64,000 nucleotides of DNA. Source: Pseudomaricurvus alkylphenolicus (GTDB taxonomy: Bacteria > Pseudomonadota > Gammaproteobacteria > Pseudomonadales > Cellvibrionaceae). Positions 1-11,660 of the stretch are shown piece after piece. Under the pieces are notes generated by a model. It saw nothing but the letters and a program-made list of their open reading frames with translations. It ran no database searches and was not told the origin of the DNA. A program made the position numbers and the translations under genes. The stretch spans positions 386,157 to 450,156 of the forward strand of contig NZ_JAAQPI010000002.1 in NCBI RefSeq assembly GCF_011683955.1. The letters are read 5' to 3'. The stretch's first letter is position 1. Each line of letters begins with the position of its first letter.

Positions 1-673
1 CCAACAAGTGTGGATCAATTTTTGTCTTACCCACATCTTTAAGAAGAACACCCATGGCCAGTGTGTCCAGATCCCGTTTGCTCATGCCGATATGGCGCCC
101 GAAGATAATCGCCCAGACTGCCGATCTCAAGGAGTGGCTGTAGGTGTGCTCGTCTATCTCCTTAACCCGTGACAACCAGCTAAATGCATCGGGATTTCGC
201 AGTACGCTGTCCACCATCTCGCTGGCAACGCGTTTCGTTTCCTGAACATGGACCGTATTGCCTTGTTCGAGGTTACCCATCACATCGCCCAGGCTTTTGA
301 AAACAGACTGATGCAGTTGGCGGGCCTGCCTGGCCTCCTTTTGAACCGGTTCGCTAATCTGCGGATAGGAGTTGTGCCTTATTTTGAGTGGGGCCACATC
401 CATACTGACCTTACTGCTACGCAAAGGTCGCGTACCACGACTTTTGGGCTCCCGCGCCAGAGTTTTGAGGTTGGTGGCAACTGGCCCTGAACCTTTAACC
501 ACGTCAATATAAACATGCTGGCAATGGGCTTTCAGGTCGCGGATATCATCCACGTTGCGGATATAAAAGCCCTGGAGAGGGAAGGGCGTTTGCGCCCAGG
601 GACGATCCAGGCTTGAGACAAACATCCCGATCGTCAGCTCGCTGACATTCACCTTGATTTGTTTAATGCCCAC
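1..673 (-). CDS. HD-GYP domain protein with DUF3391 N-terminus, partial at left edge, altered HD signature
   Basis: The protein runs off the left edge; about 224 N-terminal residues are visible. The first ~60 residues (SELTIGMFVSSLDRPW, then an FxLQGF-type segment) resemble the DUF3391 domain that precedes many HD-GYP cyclic-di-GMP phosphodiesterases. The HD region follows, with DEHTYSHSLRSAVWA and then GMSKRDLDTLAMGVLLKDVGK. In active family members that last motif reads HDIGK, so the first metal-ligand histidine is replaced by lysine here. The later GYP motif lies outside the window. I chose the GTG at 673 because GGTGGAG sits 8 bases upstream; an in-frame GTG at 694 is possible. Loss of the His suggests weakened or absent catalysis, with a possible binding role, but this is inference. 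Confidence 0.8.
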   Translation of the reverse strand, partial: MGIKQIKVNVSELTIGMFVSSLDRPWAQTPFPLQGFYIRNVDDIRDLKAHCQHVYIDVVKGSGPVATNLKTLAREPKSRGTRPLRSSKVSMDVAPLKIRHNSYPQISEPVQKEARQARQLHQSVFKSLGDVMGNLEQGNTVHVQETKRVASEMVDSVLRNPDAFSWLSRVKEIDEHTYSHSLRSAVWAIIFGRHIGMSKRDLDTLAMGVLLKDVGKTKIDPHLL

Positions 674-926
674 TGCAACCGCTCCACCATTCACAGGAAC
701 ACCCCGCTATACTCATTCTAAGTCATGACCACTGAAATCTCCGCCCGGATCCGTACTCTGGGTACTCTCTGCGGCGATCGGAGATCCCTTTTGATGACTC
801 ACAGTATAACTTTGCGTGTTAATTCCCTTTTGCTGCCGTTCACATTTCAGCCAGTGTCTGAGTCGTTCTCTCTCTATTCTGTGCGATGGGTTGAGGTTCT
901 ACAAGTGAGCATATGACGATCAGTTA
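674..926. other. Intergenic gap between hemE and the HD-GYP gene
   Basis: About 250 bases without a convincing gene. A short plus-strand open frame (725-916) has no recognisable domain and is low in plausibility. The stretch presumably holds the promoter of the leftward HD-GYP gene. I see no clear hairpin terminator behind hemE. Confidence 0.5.
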
Positions 927-1997
927 TTAGGCCTGGTGATAGGCGCCGGAGAGTTCATGCACCGCCTCAAAGAAAGCGCCGGCATGGGCCGGATCCACTT
1001 CCGGGGTCACCCCATGACCAAGATTGAATACATGGCCACTGCCATTGCCATAGGCCTTGAGGATGCTGGCCACTTCCTCACGTATACGCTCTGGTTTGGC
1101 ATAGAGTACCGCTGGGTCCATATTGCCCTGCAGGGCGACTTTATCCCCCACCCGGCGGCGGGCGTGACCGATATCACAGGTCCAGTCGAGCCCAAGTGCT
1201 GTGGCACCGCTATCAACCATCAGCTCCAACCACTGGCCGCCGCCCTTGGTAAACAGAATGACAGGGATCTGACGGCCGTCATGTTCTTTGATCAACCCTT
1301 CGATAATCCGTTTCATGGGATTTAGCGAAAACTCCTGATACGCCGCATAGCTCAGTGCTCCCCCCCAGGAATCGAAAATCTGAACTGCCTGGGCGCCGGC
1401 TCTAATCTGCTCATTCAAGTAATCGGTGATGGATAACACCAGTTTATCCAGTAACAGGTGCAGTACTGCCGGCTGGTCATACAGCATCGCCTTGGTGCGA
1501 CGATAATCTTTGGAGGAGCCCCCCTCTACCATATAGGTTGCCAGCGTCCAAGGGCTGCCGGTAAAGCCAATCAGGGGCACACGCCCGTTCAACTCTCGGC
1601 GAATAGTGGCAACGGCATCGGTCACATAACTGAGGTCCTTGAGCGTATCGACTACGGGCAGTGCCTCGATATCGGCGGCAGTGGTGACAGACTTTTTGAA
1701 TCGCGGCCCTTCGCCGGTTTCAAAGTAAAGCCCCAGCCCCATGGCATCGGGAATCGTCAGGATGTCTGAAAACAGAATCGCCGCATCGAGCTGCGGGTAA
1801 CGATCCAGCGGCTGCAGGGTCACTTCGCAAGCCATTTCCGGATTCATGCACAGGCTCATAAAATCACCGGCCTTGGCACGGGTGGCACGGTATTCCGGCA
1901 GATAGCGGCCGGCCTGGCGCATCATCCAGACAGGGGTGATATCCACGGGCTGCTTGAGCAGTGCGCGGAGAAATCGATCATTCTTCAGTTCTGACAT
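927..1997 (-). CDS. hemE: Uroporphyrinogen decarboxylase
   Basis: Cytoplasmic haem-pathway enzyme that decarboxylates the four acetate side chains of uroporphyrinogen III to give coproporphyrinogen III. The 356-residue length is normal. The N-terminal signature [16 protein letters not shown] is at about residues 22-37 and the second signature [17 protein letters not shown] near 145-160; FSDIL with its catalytic-site aspartate is near residue 86. The start has GAGGT a few bases upstream. It lies downstream of gltBD on the same strand but is separated from gltD by a strong hairpin terminator, so it probably has its own promoter in 1998-2090. The gltB-gltD-hemE order matches Pseudomonas. Confidence 0.97.
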   Translation of the reverse strand: MSELKNDRFLRALLKQPVDITPVWMMRQAGRYLPEYRATRAKAGDFMSLCMNPEMACEVTLQPLDRYPQLDAAILFSDILTIPDAMGLGLYFETGEGPRFKKSVTTAADIEALPVVDTLKDLSYVTDAVATIRRELNGRVPLIGFTGSPWTLATYMVEGGSSKDYRRTKAMLYDQPAVLHLLLDKLVLSITDYLNEQIRAGAQAVQIFDSWGGALSYAAYQEFSLNPMKRIIEGLIKEHDGRQIPVILFTKGGGQWLELMVDSGATALGLDWTCDIGHARRRVGDKVALQGNMDPAVLYAKPERIREEVASILKAYGNGSGHVFNLGHGVTPEVDPAHAGAFFEAVHELSGAYHQA

Positions 1998-2093
1998 GGG
2001 ACCTCAGGGATTCAAACTGGCTACATTCAACTGTCGCACATTGTACGTGAAGCCCGGGATCAAGTCCCGAGGGGAATATTTCCCCCAGAAACG

Positions 2094-2119
2094 AAAAAAC
2101 CCGCTAATGCGGGTTTTTC
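2094..2119 (-). terminator. Rho-independent terminator of gltBD
   Basis: CCCGC-TAAT-GCGGG hairpin (2100-2104/2109-2113) flanked by A6 on the left and T5 on the right, so the stem can extend through A-T pairs. It lies 18 bases beyond the gltD stop and reads as a terminator on the minus strand. The symmetric flanks would also work in the other direction. Confidence 0.85.
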
Positions 2120-2136
2120 TATGGTTTCAAGACTGA

Positions 2137-3585
<1,449 letters not shown>

Positions 3586-3619
3586 TTAAACCGGTGCCTT
3601 TTCTATCTGACGTGGCGAA

Positions 3620-6600
3620 TCACTCGCCACGCTGCTTGACGTTATCCAGCAGCTGCCCGAGGCCTGCCGCTTTAGGTTTAACCAACCAGAATTTGCCAAT
3701 GTAGTCGTCGAAGTTACTCAACAACTCCTGTCCCCAGGCACTTCCGGTTTCTGTCACAAACTCTTCAATGATGCCGCGCAGATGATTGCGGTGGGCTTCC
3801 AGTGCTTCACGGTTAATACGATGAATTTCAATCAACTCGTGGTTGTACTTGTCGACAAAGGTGTTGCTCTGATCAAGTACGTAGGCAAAACCACCCGTCA
3901 TCCCTGCACCGAAGTTCACGCCGGTATCACCCAGCACAGTAACGACACCGCCAGTCATATATTCACAGCAGTGATCACCAGCGCCTTCGACAACAACGTG
4001 GGCGCCAGAATTACGAACACCGCAGCGCTCGCCAGCGCTACCCGCTGCAAACAGTTTGCCGCCGGTTGCACCGTACAGGCAGGTGTTACCCATGATGCTG
4101 GTTTCGTTGGTCTTGAACTCGGAGCCCTGAGGTGGGCGCAATACAATCTTGCCGCCCGCCATGCCTTTACCGACGTAGTCGTTGGCATCACCCTCGAGGT
4201 ACAACTCCAGGCCGCCGGCATTCCATACCCCAAAACTCTGGCCGGCGATACCGGTGAGATTGAGCTTGATGGGGGCTTCACTCATGCCCTGATTACCATA
4301 ACGCTTGGCAATCTCGCCGCTGACGCGAGCTCCGATGGAACGGTCACAGTTAGTGATCTTGAATGAGAACTCGCCGCCGGTTTTGGCTTCAATAGCCGGC
4401 AATACTTCGGCCACCATCCTCTCAGCACATTCACCCTTGTCGTAAGGCTCATTTTTGTCCACCGCACAGATCTGCGGCTTGCTGTCGAGCAGCTCATCGG
4501 TATAGACAATGGGGCTGAGGTCCAGTTTGGACTGTTTGTCGGTTGCGCCCTCGATGCTTTCCAGCAGATCCACACGACCCACCAGCTCATCGAGAGTGCG
4601 TACACCCAAACGGGCCATCCACTCGCGAGCTTCCTCGGCAACAAACTTGAAGAAGTTCATGGCCATGTCAACGGTGCCGATGTAGTGATCGTCACGCAGC
4701 TTGTCGTTCTGGGTGGCGACACCGGTGGCACAGTTATTAAGGTGGCAGATACGCAGATACTTACAACCCAGCGCCACCATTGGAGCGGTACCAAAGCCGA
4801 AGCTTTCCGCGCCGAGTATGGCCGCCTTAATAACGTCCAGGCCAGATTTGAGACCACCATCGGTCTGTACCCGAACCTTGTCACGAAGATCATTGGCACG
4901 CAGGGTTTGATGAGTCTCGCTGAGGCCCAGTTCCCAGGGAGAGCCAGCGTAACGGATAGACGTCAGCGGGCTCGCAGCGGTACCACCGTCGTAACCGGAA
5001 ATGGTAATCAGATCGGCATAGGCCTTGGCAACCCCAGCGGCAATCGTGCCAACACCCGGACGGGACACCAGTTTCACCGACACCAGAGCATTTGGATTGA
5101 CCTGCTTGAGGTCGTAAATCAGTTGCGCCAGATCTTCAATCGAGTAGATATCGTGGTGCGGAGGCGGCGAAATCAAGGTTACGCCAGGCACGGAGTAACG
5201 CAAGCGTGCAATCAGATTATTGACCTTGCCGCCGGGCAGCTGCCCGCCTTCACCAGGCTTGGCCCCTTGAGCCACCTTGATTTGCAGGACTTCAGCATTA
5301 GCCAGGTAGTGAGGTGTCACACCGAAGCGGCCAGAGGCAATCTGCTTGATCTTGGAGACTTTATTGGTGCCAAAACGGGCGGGATCTTCACCACCTTCCC
5401 CGGAATTGGAGCGACCGCCAAGCGTGTTCATGGCCTGAGCCAGAGCCTCATGCGCCTCGGGCGACAGGGCGCCGAGAGACATGGCCGCGGAATCGAAGCG
5501 ACGCACAATGGCTTCCATGGGCTCGACATCGTCCAGGGAAATAGCCTCGGTACCTTCTTTCACTTTCAACAGATCGCGAAGGGTTGCGGTCGGACGGTTG
5601 TTAACCAGCTCCGAATAATCACGCCAGGCGGAATAGTCGCCACTCTTTACTGCCTTCTGCAGCGCCTGGACAACGTCCGGGTTAAAGGCGTGATACTCCT
5701 CTCCGTGAACATACTTCAGCAAGCCACCCTGATTAATGGGCTTGCGACCTACCCAGGCGGTCTTGGCCAGTGCCGCCTGGTCGGCTTCCAGATCAGTGAA
5801 TCCGGCACCTTTGATGCGACTGGCAGTGCCCGCAAAGCACAGGTCAATAACGTCTTCGTCCAGGCCGATGGCCTCGAACAACTGGGCACCACGATAGGAC
5901 GCAATCGTGGAGATACCCATCTTCGACAGAATCTTCAGCAGACCTTTGTTCAACCCCTTGCGGTAGTTGGTATAGGCCGTATTGGTATCCAGCACCAGTT
6001 CGCCGGTTTCAATCAGCTCGTTGAGCACCTGGTAGCTCAGGTACGGGTACACTGCCGTGGCACCATAGCCAATCAGCGTCGCTACATGGTGAGAATCACG
6101 GGCGGTGGCGGTCTCTACAATGATATTGGCGTCGCAGCGCAGGCCTTCTTCGGTCAGACGGTGATGAACCGCTCCGGTGGCCAGCAAGCCGTGAACGGGC
6201 AGCAGCCCCTGCTCCAGCTTCTTGTCAGACAGCACAATCAGCACCTTACCGGCACGCACAGCGGCGACAACGGCGTCGGTGAGGTTGCGGATGGCCTGCT
6301 CCAGATTCAGCTGCTCGGGATCGTAACTTAGTTCAAACTGCTGTGCCGCATAGCCCTCTCGATCCACATGCAGCAGTGCCTGGTACTTGGCCGGAGACAG
6401 CACCGGCGAAGTCAGAATGATGCGATCGGCGTGATTGGGTGTCTCTTCATAGACAGACAACTCGCGACCGATACAGGTTTCCAGCGACATCACAATCGCT
6501 TCACGCAGCGGATCGATAGGCGGGTTGGTCACTTGGGCAAATTGCTGTCGGAAGTAATCGTAAACGCTGCGTTCCTTGGCAGAAAGAACCGCCATGGGGG

Positions 6601-8071
6601 TATCGTCTCCCATTGAACCCACAGCTTCCTGACCACCTTCGGCCAGCGGACGCAATACCTGGTCGCGCTCCTCGAAAGACACCTGGAACATTTTCATGTA
6701 GGTCTTGAGTTCTTCGCGACTCAGAGCCTCGTCGGCAACGTCCGATTCCAGCGTTGATTCGATGCGAGTGGCTTTTTCGTTAAGCCACTTTTTGTAGGGC
6801 TGGCTGTCTTTTAGCAGCTTATCCACATCTTCGGTGTGGAAGAGTTTGCCGGTCTGGGTGTCCACAGACAGGATCTGACCGGGGCCCAGACGACCTTTGG
6901 CAACCACATCTTCCGGCTTGTAGTCATAGGTGCCCACTTCCGATGCGACGGTAATGAAGCCATCTTTGGTAATCACCCAGCGGGAAGGACGCAGCCCATT
7001 GCGGTCGAGGGTACATACCGCATAACGGCCATCAGTAATCACCAGACCCGCCGGGCCATCCCAGGGCTCGACGTGCATTGAATTATATTCGTAAAAGGCT
7101 CGCAGATCCGGGTCCATGTGCTCCACATTCTGCCAGGCGGGTGGCACCAGCATGCGTACGGCTCTGTGAAGCTCCATACCGCCGGTCAGCAGAATCTCCA
7201 ACATGTTGTCGAGGCTGGAGGAGTCGGAACCAGTGCGGTTTACCAAAGGAGTCACCTGTTCCAGGTTCGGCAGCAACTCGCTGGTGAACTTGGGAGTACG
7301 GGCGACAGACCAGTTACGGTTACCCATAACGGTATTGATTTCACCGTTGTGGGCCAACATACGAAACGGTTGGGCCAACGGCCACTGCGGCATGGTGTTG
7401 GTGGAGAAACGCTGGTGGAACACACAAATGGCGGTTTCCAGCTCAGGGTTGGCCAGATCCAGGAAGAACTTGGGAATGTCCACCGGCATCATCAACCCTT
7501 TATAGGAGATAACACTGGCGCTCAAACTGGCGATATAGAAACTCTTGTCGTCCTGCAGTCTTTTCTCTGCCAGGCGGCGTGCCATAAACAGCTTGGCGGT
7601 CAATTCCTGCTCAGTGGCAGACTCAGTCGACTCGATAAAGAGATGGCTGAACTGCGGCAGGCTGTCCAGGGCAATAGGGCCCAGGCAGGAGGAATCCGTC
7701 GGCACCGTGCGCCAGCCGATGGCCTTGAGGCCCTGGGCCTGGAGCTCTTCCTCAACAATAGTGCGAGCGGCGGCAGCCACTGACTCGTCGCGGGAAAGCA
7801 TGATCGAGCCCACACCATAGGCGTCGCCCAGCTCCACGCCCAGCTCCTGTTTGGCCACGCCACGGAGGAAACTGTCGGGCTTTTGCATCAACAGGCCACA
7901 GCCGTCGCCGGTCTTACCATCGGCGGCAATGCCACCGCGATGCGTCATGCAGGTCAGTGATTCAATGGCGGTTGTCAGCAACCGGTGACTCGTCTCGCCT
8001 TCAAGGTGGGCAATAAGACCGAATCCGCAGTTGTCTTTGAACTCGTCAAGCTGGTAGAGGCCAGTGGTCAT
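3620..8071 (-). CDS. gltB: Glutamate synthase (NADPH) large subunit
   Basis: Large subunit of glutamate synthase, 1483 residues, full length. The N-terminal class II glutamine amidotransferase domain should be exposed by removal of a short propeptide: the sequence [10 protein letters not shown] puts the nucleophile cysteine at residue 15. The FMN/2-oxoglutarate synthase domain carries [10 protein letters not shown] and [12 protein letters not shown] segments, and [19 protein letters not shown] gives the three cysteines of the 3Fe-4S cluster. The C-terminal glycine-rich beta-helix ([17 protein letters not shown] and similar turns) is complete. It is transcribed with gltD. The upstream gap 8072-8140 must hold the promoter, because a terminator of the preceding operon lies at 8141-8169. 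Confidence 0.98.
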   Translation of the reverse strand: MTTGLYQLDEFKDNCGFGLIAHLEGETSHRLLTTAIESLTCMTHRGGIAADGKTGDGCGLLMQKPDSFLRGVAKQELGVELGDAYGVGSIMLSRDESVAAAARTIVEEELQAQGLKAIGWRTVPTDSSCLGPIALDSLPQFSHLFIESTESATEQELTAKLFMARRLAEKRLQDDKSFYIASLSASVISYKGLMMPVDIPKFFLDLANPELETAICVFHQRFSTNTMPQWPLAQPFRMLAHNGEINTVMGNRNWSVARTPKFTSELLPNLEQVTPLVNRTGSDSSSLDNMLEILLTGGMELHRAVRMLVPPAWQNVEHMDPDLRAFYEYNSMHVEPWDGPAGLVITDGRYAVCTLDRNGLRPSRWVITKDGFITVASEVGTYDYKPEDVVAKGRLGPGQILSVDTQTGKLFHTEDVDKLLKDSQPYKKWLNEKATRIESTLESDVADEALSREELKTYMKMFQVSFEERDQVLRPLAEGGQEAVGSMGDDTPMAVLSAKERSVYDYFRQQFAQVTNPPIDPLREAIVMSLETCIGRELSVYEETPNHADRIILTSPVLSPAKYQALLHVDREGYAAQQFELSYDPEQLNLEQAIRNLTDAVVAAVRAGKVLIVLSDKKLEQGLLPVHGLLATGAVHHRLTEEGLRCDANIIVETATARDSHHVATLIGYGATAVYPYLSYQVLNELIETGELVLDTNTAYTNYRKGLNKGLLKILSKMGISTIASYRGAQLFEAIGLDEDVIDLCFAGTASRIKGAGFTDLEADQAALAKTAWVGRKPINQGGLLKYVHGEEYHAFNPDVVQALQKAVKSGDYSAWRDYSELVNNRPTATLRDLLKVKEGTEAISLDDVEPMEAIVRRFDSAAMSLGALSPEAHEALAQAMNTLGGRSNSGEGGEDPARFGTNKVSKIKQIASGRFGVTPHYLANAEVLQIKVAQGAKPGEGGQLPGGKVNNLIARLRYSVPGVTLISPPPHHDIYSIEDLAQLIYDLKQVNPNALVSVKLVSRPGVGTIAAGVAKAYADLITISGYDGGTAASPLTSIRYAGSPWELGLSETHQTLRANDLRDKVRVQTDGGLKSGLDVIKAAILGAESFGFGTAPMVALGCKYLRICHLNNCATGVATQNDKLRDDHYIGTVDMAMNFFKFVAEEAREWMARLGVRTLDELVGRVDLLESIEGATDKQSKLDLSPIVYTDELLDSKPQICAVDKNEPYDKGECAERMVAEVLPAIEAKTGGEFSFKITNCDRSIGARVSGEIAKRYGNQGMSEAPIKLNLTGIAGQSFGVWNAGGLELYLEGDANDYVGKGMAGGKIVLRPPQGSEFKTNETSIMGNTCLYGATGGKLFAAGSAGERCGVRNSGAHVVVEGAGDHCCEYMTGGVVTVLGDTGVNFGAGMTGGFAYVLDQSNTFVDKYNHELIEIHRINREALEAHRNHLRGIIEEFVTETGSAWGQELLSNFDDYIGKFWLVKPKAAGLGQLLDNVKQRGE

Positions 8072-8140
8072 ACGCTGTCTCTCATGATAACTAAAGAATC
8101 TTTATCACCGTCGGAAGCCTTCTATAATCAGGCCTCAGAC

Positions 8141-8169
8141 AAAAAAGCCCCTGTCTGTGAGGGGCTCTT
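8141..8169 (-). terminator. Rho-independent terminator closing the pilM-damX operon
   Basis: AGCCCCT (8146-8152) pairs with AGGGGCT (8160-8166) around a 7-base loop. On the minus strand the hairpin is followed by T6. It lies about 100 bases beyond the stop of the damX-like gene and before gltB, so it separates the two operons. Confidence 0.85.
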
Positions 8170-8269
8170 TGGCAAATGGGCGCAGAATATTACCCGCTTG
8201 AATGGCACTTGGCAAGAATGAATGCCTGCCATATCCCAGACAAAAAGGGGATATGCGGCGAAAAGTATG

Positions 8270-9982
8270 CTAATTGCGTCGAACTGACCTAATCTTGTCC
8301 TGCACAGCACTGACTTTTCTGGGCCAGGGACCGGCATTTTGCTGTTGCGTGGGCAGATTTTGGATGGCTTGTCTGGCCACAGGCAGATTGGCGAAGTTTC
8401 CCGTCACCACCACAAACCAGGGACGACCACTGCGAATTGACCGAAACATCCTTAACTGGTCACGGTTTGGTTGTCGACCCATATAAGCGATCACAGAATC
8501 CCGTGAAGAAGCTGCCATGATTTGCAATAGATAGTGATCCTCAGGCAAGGAGAGCAATTGGCGCTCATCTGGACTGTATTCGGATAGGGAAGACTGCTCC
8601 GGAGGTGAAAGCTGGGGATTTTCCTCGATCGCGGGCCCAGGAGGACGAACCGGCACCTTTTGAGGTGTTTCGAATGGATTGAGATTGTTGGTGATAACTT
8701 GCTCGGTTGAGCTTGCGGCCTCCAACGGCTGTGCGGGCTTATTGTCGGCCAACAGAGGTTTGGCGGATTGGCCGGTTGAGGGTTCGTTATCCCGTGATGG
8801 CTGCTGTTCACTGGCTGAAGGCACTGCTCTGGTTGAGGGCTCTATATTGGCAGAGGGCTCTTTATCCACTGAGGGCTCTTTATCCGCTGAAGGCCCTTTA
8901 TCCGCTGAAGGCCCTTTATCCGCTGAAGGCTCTTTATTCGCTGAAGGCTCTTTATCCACTGAAGGCTCTTTATCCGCTGAAGGCTCTTTATTCGCTGAGG
9001 GCTCAGCCCCAACCAGATCGGAGGCATTCTCCGCAGAGGAGACTGCTGCTTTGGCTGAATCGCTGTGGCTGATAAGCCGATTAGGTGGATCCCCCTCTTG
9101 CCAAGCATCCTTATAGAAGAAGGCCATGATGAGAGCAGCTACCAAGACCACTACCGCCACCAGATGGCCGACAGGTAGTCCTTTGTTGCCAGTTGGCTCA
9201 GGCAACAGCGCCAGTTTTTTGAGTTGCTCGTCGGCCAATTGATGGACAGCGCCGGGCAGCCCCCGGGACGCTTGCCACAGGGCGGTCAGCTGTTCAGCGG
9301 TAAAAGGCAGCTCACGTTTCCAACCACAGGCGGTCAGCCTCGCCAGCAAGTATTCTCCGAGCTGAGCACGATCCATGGGGGCAAGATAGAGATCGTGCAG
9401 CAAAGTGCCTTGTCGGTTGCAGGCATCTAACCTGACCACCAGTTGCTCGTCACCAAACAAGACCATGGGCAGAGGTGGGATTTGTTCTTCAGGCTCGATA
9501 ATACCCAGCAGTGCACTCAAGACTGCATCTTCCAGCAGGTGGGCATCATCGAGTAGCAATAATTTGGGCTGGGAAGTCTGCAGGGCATCGCGGATGGCTG
9601 TCTGCATATCAGCCACGCTGGCTTGAGCACTGACTTCACACCCCAGTGCTGTCGCCAACTGAATCAGAAACTGCTCCGGCCCAAAGAGCAATTGAGCGTC
9701 CAGGGTACAAACACGAAAGTGGGGCTCGAGCGAGGATGCCAATTGCAATCTAAAGCGGCTGCGACCACAGCCGTTGGCACCTGCAACCACAACCACACTG
9801 CTACTGAACTGGCACAGATGGACCACCTGGTCCAGTAACTCACCTCGCTCAGCGCCCTCATAATAGGTGTCGATAGCCCCTTCAGAAAAAGGGTCAGCGA
9901 ATAAATGAAAATGTTCCAGATGGGGCGCTTGGGCAAGCTCCCTCAAGGGTTCACGATCACCTTTCTCTGAGGTCATAGACAC
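8270..9982 (-). CDS. DamX-like protein: AAA ATPase, transmembrane segment, repeat linker and SPOR domain
   Basis: Last gene of the pilus/shikimate operon, at the place of damX in enterics and the AAA-SPOR gene in Pseudomonas. Order of parts: an ExeA-like ATPase (about residues 30-260) with a P-loop read as AGANGCGRS at ~67-75, where the usual lysine is arginine, and a Walker B LLLLDDAHLL; a membrane segment at ~272-290 (LVAVVVLVAALIMAFFY); a linker built from tandem hexapeptides of the type ADKEPS; and a C-terminal SPOR domain (~485-570) expected to bind denuded septal peptidoglycan. The ATPase therefore precedes the membrane anchor, with the repeat and SPOR parts periplasmic. The start is uncertain: GTG at 9982 or ATG at 9976, both near GGAG. 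A cell-division role is inferred from SPOR and synteny. Confidence 0.85.
   Translation of the reverse strand: MSMTSEKGDREPLRELAQAPHLEHFHLFADPFSEGAIDTYYEGAERGELLDQVVHLCQFSSSVVVVAGANGCGRSRFRLQLASSLEPHFRVCTLDAQLLFGPEQFLIQLATALGCEVSAQASVADMQTAIRDALQTSQPKLLLLDDAHLLEDAVLSALLGIIEPEEQIPPLPMVLFGDEQLVVRLDACNRQGTLLHDLYLAPMDRAQLGEYLLARLTACGWKRELPFTAEQLTALWQASRGLPGAVHQLADEQLKKLALLPEPTGNKGLPVGHLVAVVVLVAALIMAFFYKDAWQEGDPPNRLISHSDSAKAAVSSAENASDLVGAEPSANKEPSADKEPSVDKEPSANKEPSADKGPSADKGPSADKEPSVDKEPSANIEPSTRAVPSASEQQPSRDNEPSTGQSAKPLLADNKPAQPLEAASSTEQVITNNLNPFETPQKVPVRPPGPAIEENPQLSPPEQSSLSEYSPDERQLLSLPEDHYLLQIMAASSRDSVIAYMGRQPNRDQLRMFRSIRSGRPWFVVVTGNFANLPVARQAIQNLPTQQQNAGPWPRKVSAVQDKIRSVRRN
8835..9004 (-). repeat. 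In-frame 18-bp tandem repeat in the damX-like gene
   Basis: Nine 18-base units, plus part of a tenth, of the type GAAGGCTCTTTATCCGCT. They differ at a few positions and keep the reading frame. Each encodes a hexapeptide (A/V)(D/N)KEPS or close variants. The array forms part of the periplasmic linker before the SPOR domain. Its length is likely to vary between strains by slippage. Confidence 0.9.
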
Positions 9983-10006
9983 TCAACTCCATGTGACTGG
10001 TGTAGT

Positions 10007-11080
10007 TCAGCAGTGAAGCAATGTCTGGCGCAGATTGTCCACTGAAAAGTCCTGACTGACAACGGCCTCTCCCAGGGCCTTCAACAACACCAAACGCAGT
10101 TGACCATCAAGCACTTTTTTATCCACAGACATCAGCGACAGAAACTGTTCCTCGTCCATATCATCGGGTGATTTGGTCGGCAGCTTGGACAGGTTAAGAA
10201 GTTCAACCAAACGCGTTTGCACGCTTTGCGGGAGCCATCCCTCGCGAATCGACAAGTCAACCGCCATCACCATGCCAGCCGCCACTGCCTCTCCATGCAG
10301 CCACTCCCCGTAACCCTGGGCTGTTTCAATGGCATGGCCAAAAGTATGCCCGAGATTGAGAATGGCGCGAATGCCGCCTTCTCGCTCGTCCTTGGCAACA
10401 ACGTCGGCTTTATTCTGACAGGAGCGCTCAATCGAATAGGCTAGGGCCTCGGCATCACAGGCCATCAAACGGGCGATATTGGATTCCAGCCACTCGAAAA
10501 AGGGGGCATCCGCAATTAAACCGTATTTGATCACTTCTGCGATACCTGCCGACAACTCCCTTTGAGGCAGACTGCCAAGTACGTCTGTATCGATAATCAC
10601 GGCATTGGGCTGGTGAAAGGCCCCAATCATGTTTTTCCCAAGTGGATGATTAACACCGGTCTTGCCCCCTACGGAGGAATCCACTTGCGCCAGCAGCGTG
10701 GTCGGAATTTGTACAAAGTCCACACCGCGCTGGTAACTGGCGGCGGCAAAACCCGTCATATCGCCCACAACGCCTCCACCCAACGCAATCAGAGTTGTGG
10801 TGCGGTTGTGGCGCTCACTGAGCAGCTGGTCAAAGATCCGGGACAGGACTTCGAGATTTTTGTGGCTCTCACCGTCGGGCAGCACAACAGTAGAGACCTG
10901 CAGCCCCTGTAAAGACTGAACAACCTTGTCCAGATACAGCGGCGCTATGGTCTCGTTGGTTACCACGCAGACTTGATTGCCTTTGATGTGTGGACGTATC
11001 CACTGTTCGTCACCCAGCAGGTTCTGACCGACATAAATTGGATAGCTTCGATCACCGAGATCGACCGTCAAAGTGCCCAT
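10007..11080 (-). CDS. aroB: 3-dehydroquinate synthase
   Basis: Second step of the shikimate pathway, converting DAHP to 3-dehydroquinate with NAD+ and a divalent metal. Length of 357 residues is typical. Visible signatures are DGESHKNL, the glycine-rich [19 protein letters not shown] (NAD site), [17 protein letters not shown], and the metal-site region [11 protein letters not shown]. It is preceded by aroK with about 60 bases between and followed by the damX-like gene, the conserved aroK-aroB-damX order. Confidence 0.97.
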   Translation of the reverse strand: MGTLTVDLGDRSYPIYVGQNLLGDEQWIRPHIKGNQVCVVTNETIAPLYLDKVVQSLQGLQVSTVVLPDGESHKNLEVLSRIFDQLLSERHNRTTTLIALGGGVVGDMTGFAAASYQRGVDFVQIPTTLLAQVDSSVGGKTGVNHPLGKNMIGAFHQPNAVIIDTDVLGSLPQRELSAGIAEVIKYGLIADAPFFEWLESNIARLMACDAEALAYSIERSCQNKADVVAKDEREGGIRAILNLGHTFGHAIETAQGYGEWLHGEAVAAGMVMAVDLSIREGWLPQSVQTRLVELLNLSKLPTKSPDDMDEEQFLSLMSVDKKVLDGQLRLVLLKALGEAVVSQDFSVDNLRQTLLHC

Positions 11081-11141
11081 GGCGTTGTATTCCCAGCCCG
11101 TCTTCTAAATGACGGGATGTTATCACAGAGCGCAGGCAGAT

Positions 11142-11657
11142 TCAGGAACGGTGGTAGAACTGGGCTATCTCGTTGGCAACAGCCTTGGGGCTGCGCCGGT
11201 CGGTTTGAACCACCACGTCGGCGACCTGCTCATACAGAGGATGACGCTCCGCAATCAGAGACCGGATTTTGGCTTCGGGATCCGCCACCTGTAACAAGGG
11301 GCGCTTTTTATCCTTGTAGGTCCGCTCTACCAACTGATCGATAGAAGCCGTGAGATAAACCACCAGACTGTCGTCTTCCAACAGCTTGCGGTTCTGCTCG
11401 CGGGTGACAATACCGCCACCCGTTGCTAACACAATGGCTTCTCCAACCAGTAAATCTCCCAGAACTGAAGTTTCACGCTGGCGAAATCCCTCTTCACCTT
11501 CAACATCAAAAATCCAGGGGATATCCGCGCCTGTGCGCTCTTCTATCACTCGGTCAGTATCAACGAAAGGGAGACTTAATTGTGCGGCAACCAGCTTGCC
11601 AATGGTGGACTTGCCGGCCCCCATGGGGCCGACAAGGACAAGACTGCGTCTAGTCAT
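11142..11657 (-). CDS. aroK: Shikimate kinase I
   Basis: Phosphorylates shikimate to shikimate 3-phosphate using ATP. The 171-residue protein shows the P-loop GPMGAGKSTIGK at about residues 10-21, the shikimate-binding DTDRVIEE near 34-41, GGGI at about 80, and a lid region rich in arginine. It starts 3 bases after the pilQ stop, so it is translated from the pilus operon message. Confidence 0.97.
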   Translation of the reverse strand: MTRRSLVLVGPMGAGKSTIGKLVAAQLSLPFVDTDRVIEERTGADIPWIFDVEGEEGFRQRETSVLGDLLVGEAIVLATGGGIVTREQNRKLLEDDSLVVYLTASIDQLVERTYKDKKRPLLQVADPEAKIRSLIAERHPLYEQVADVVVQTDRRSPKAVANEIAQFYHRS

Positions 11658-11660
11658 ACA

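Noticed and set aside
725-916. Plus-strand frame of 63 codons between the HD-GYP gene and hemE
   Set aside because: No ribosome site, no family and composition unlike the neighbouring genes.
4685-6331. Long open frame of 548 codons on the plus strand inside gltB
   Set aside because: It is antisense to a clearly conserved gene, has no domain, and is explained by the codon bias of gltB.
8835-9004. Repeat array that looks at first like a CRISPR
   Set aside because: Units are 18 bases with no spacers and lie in frame inside a coding sequence.
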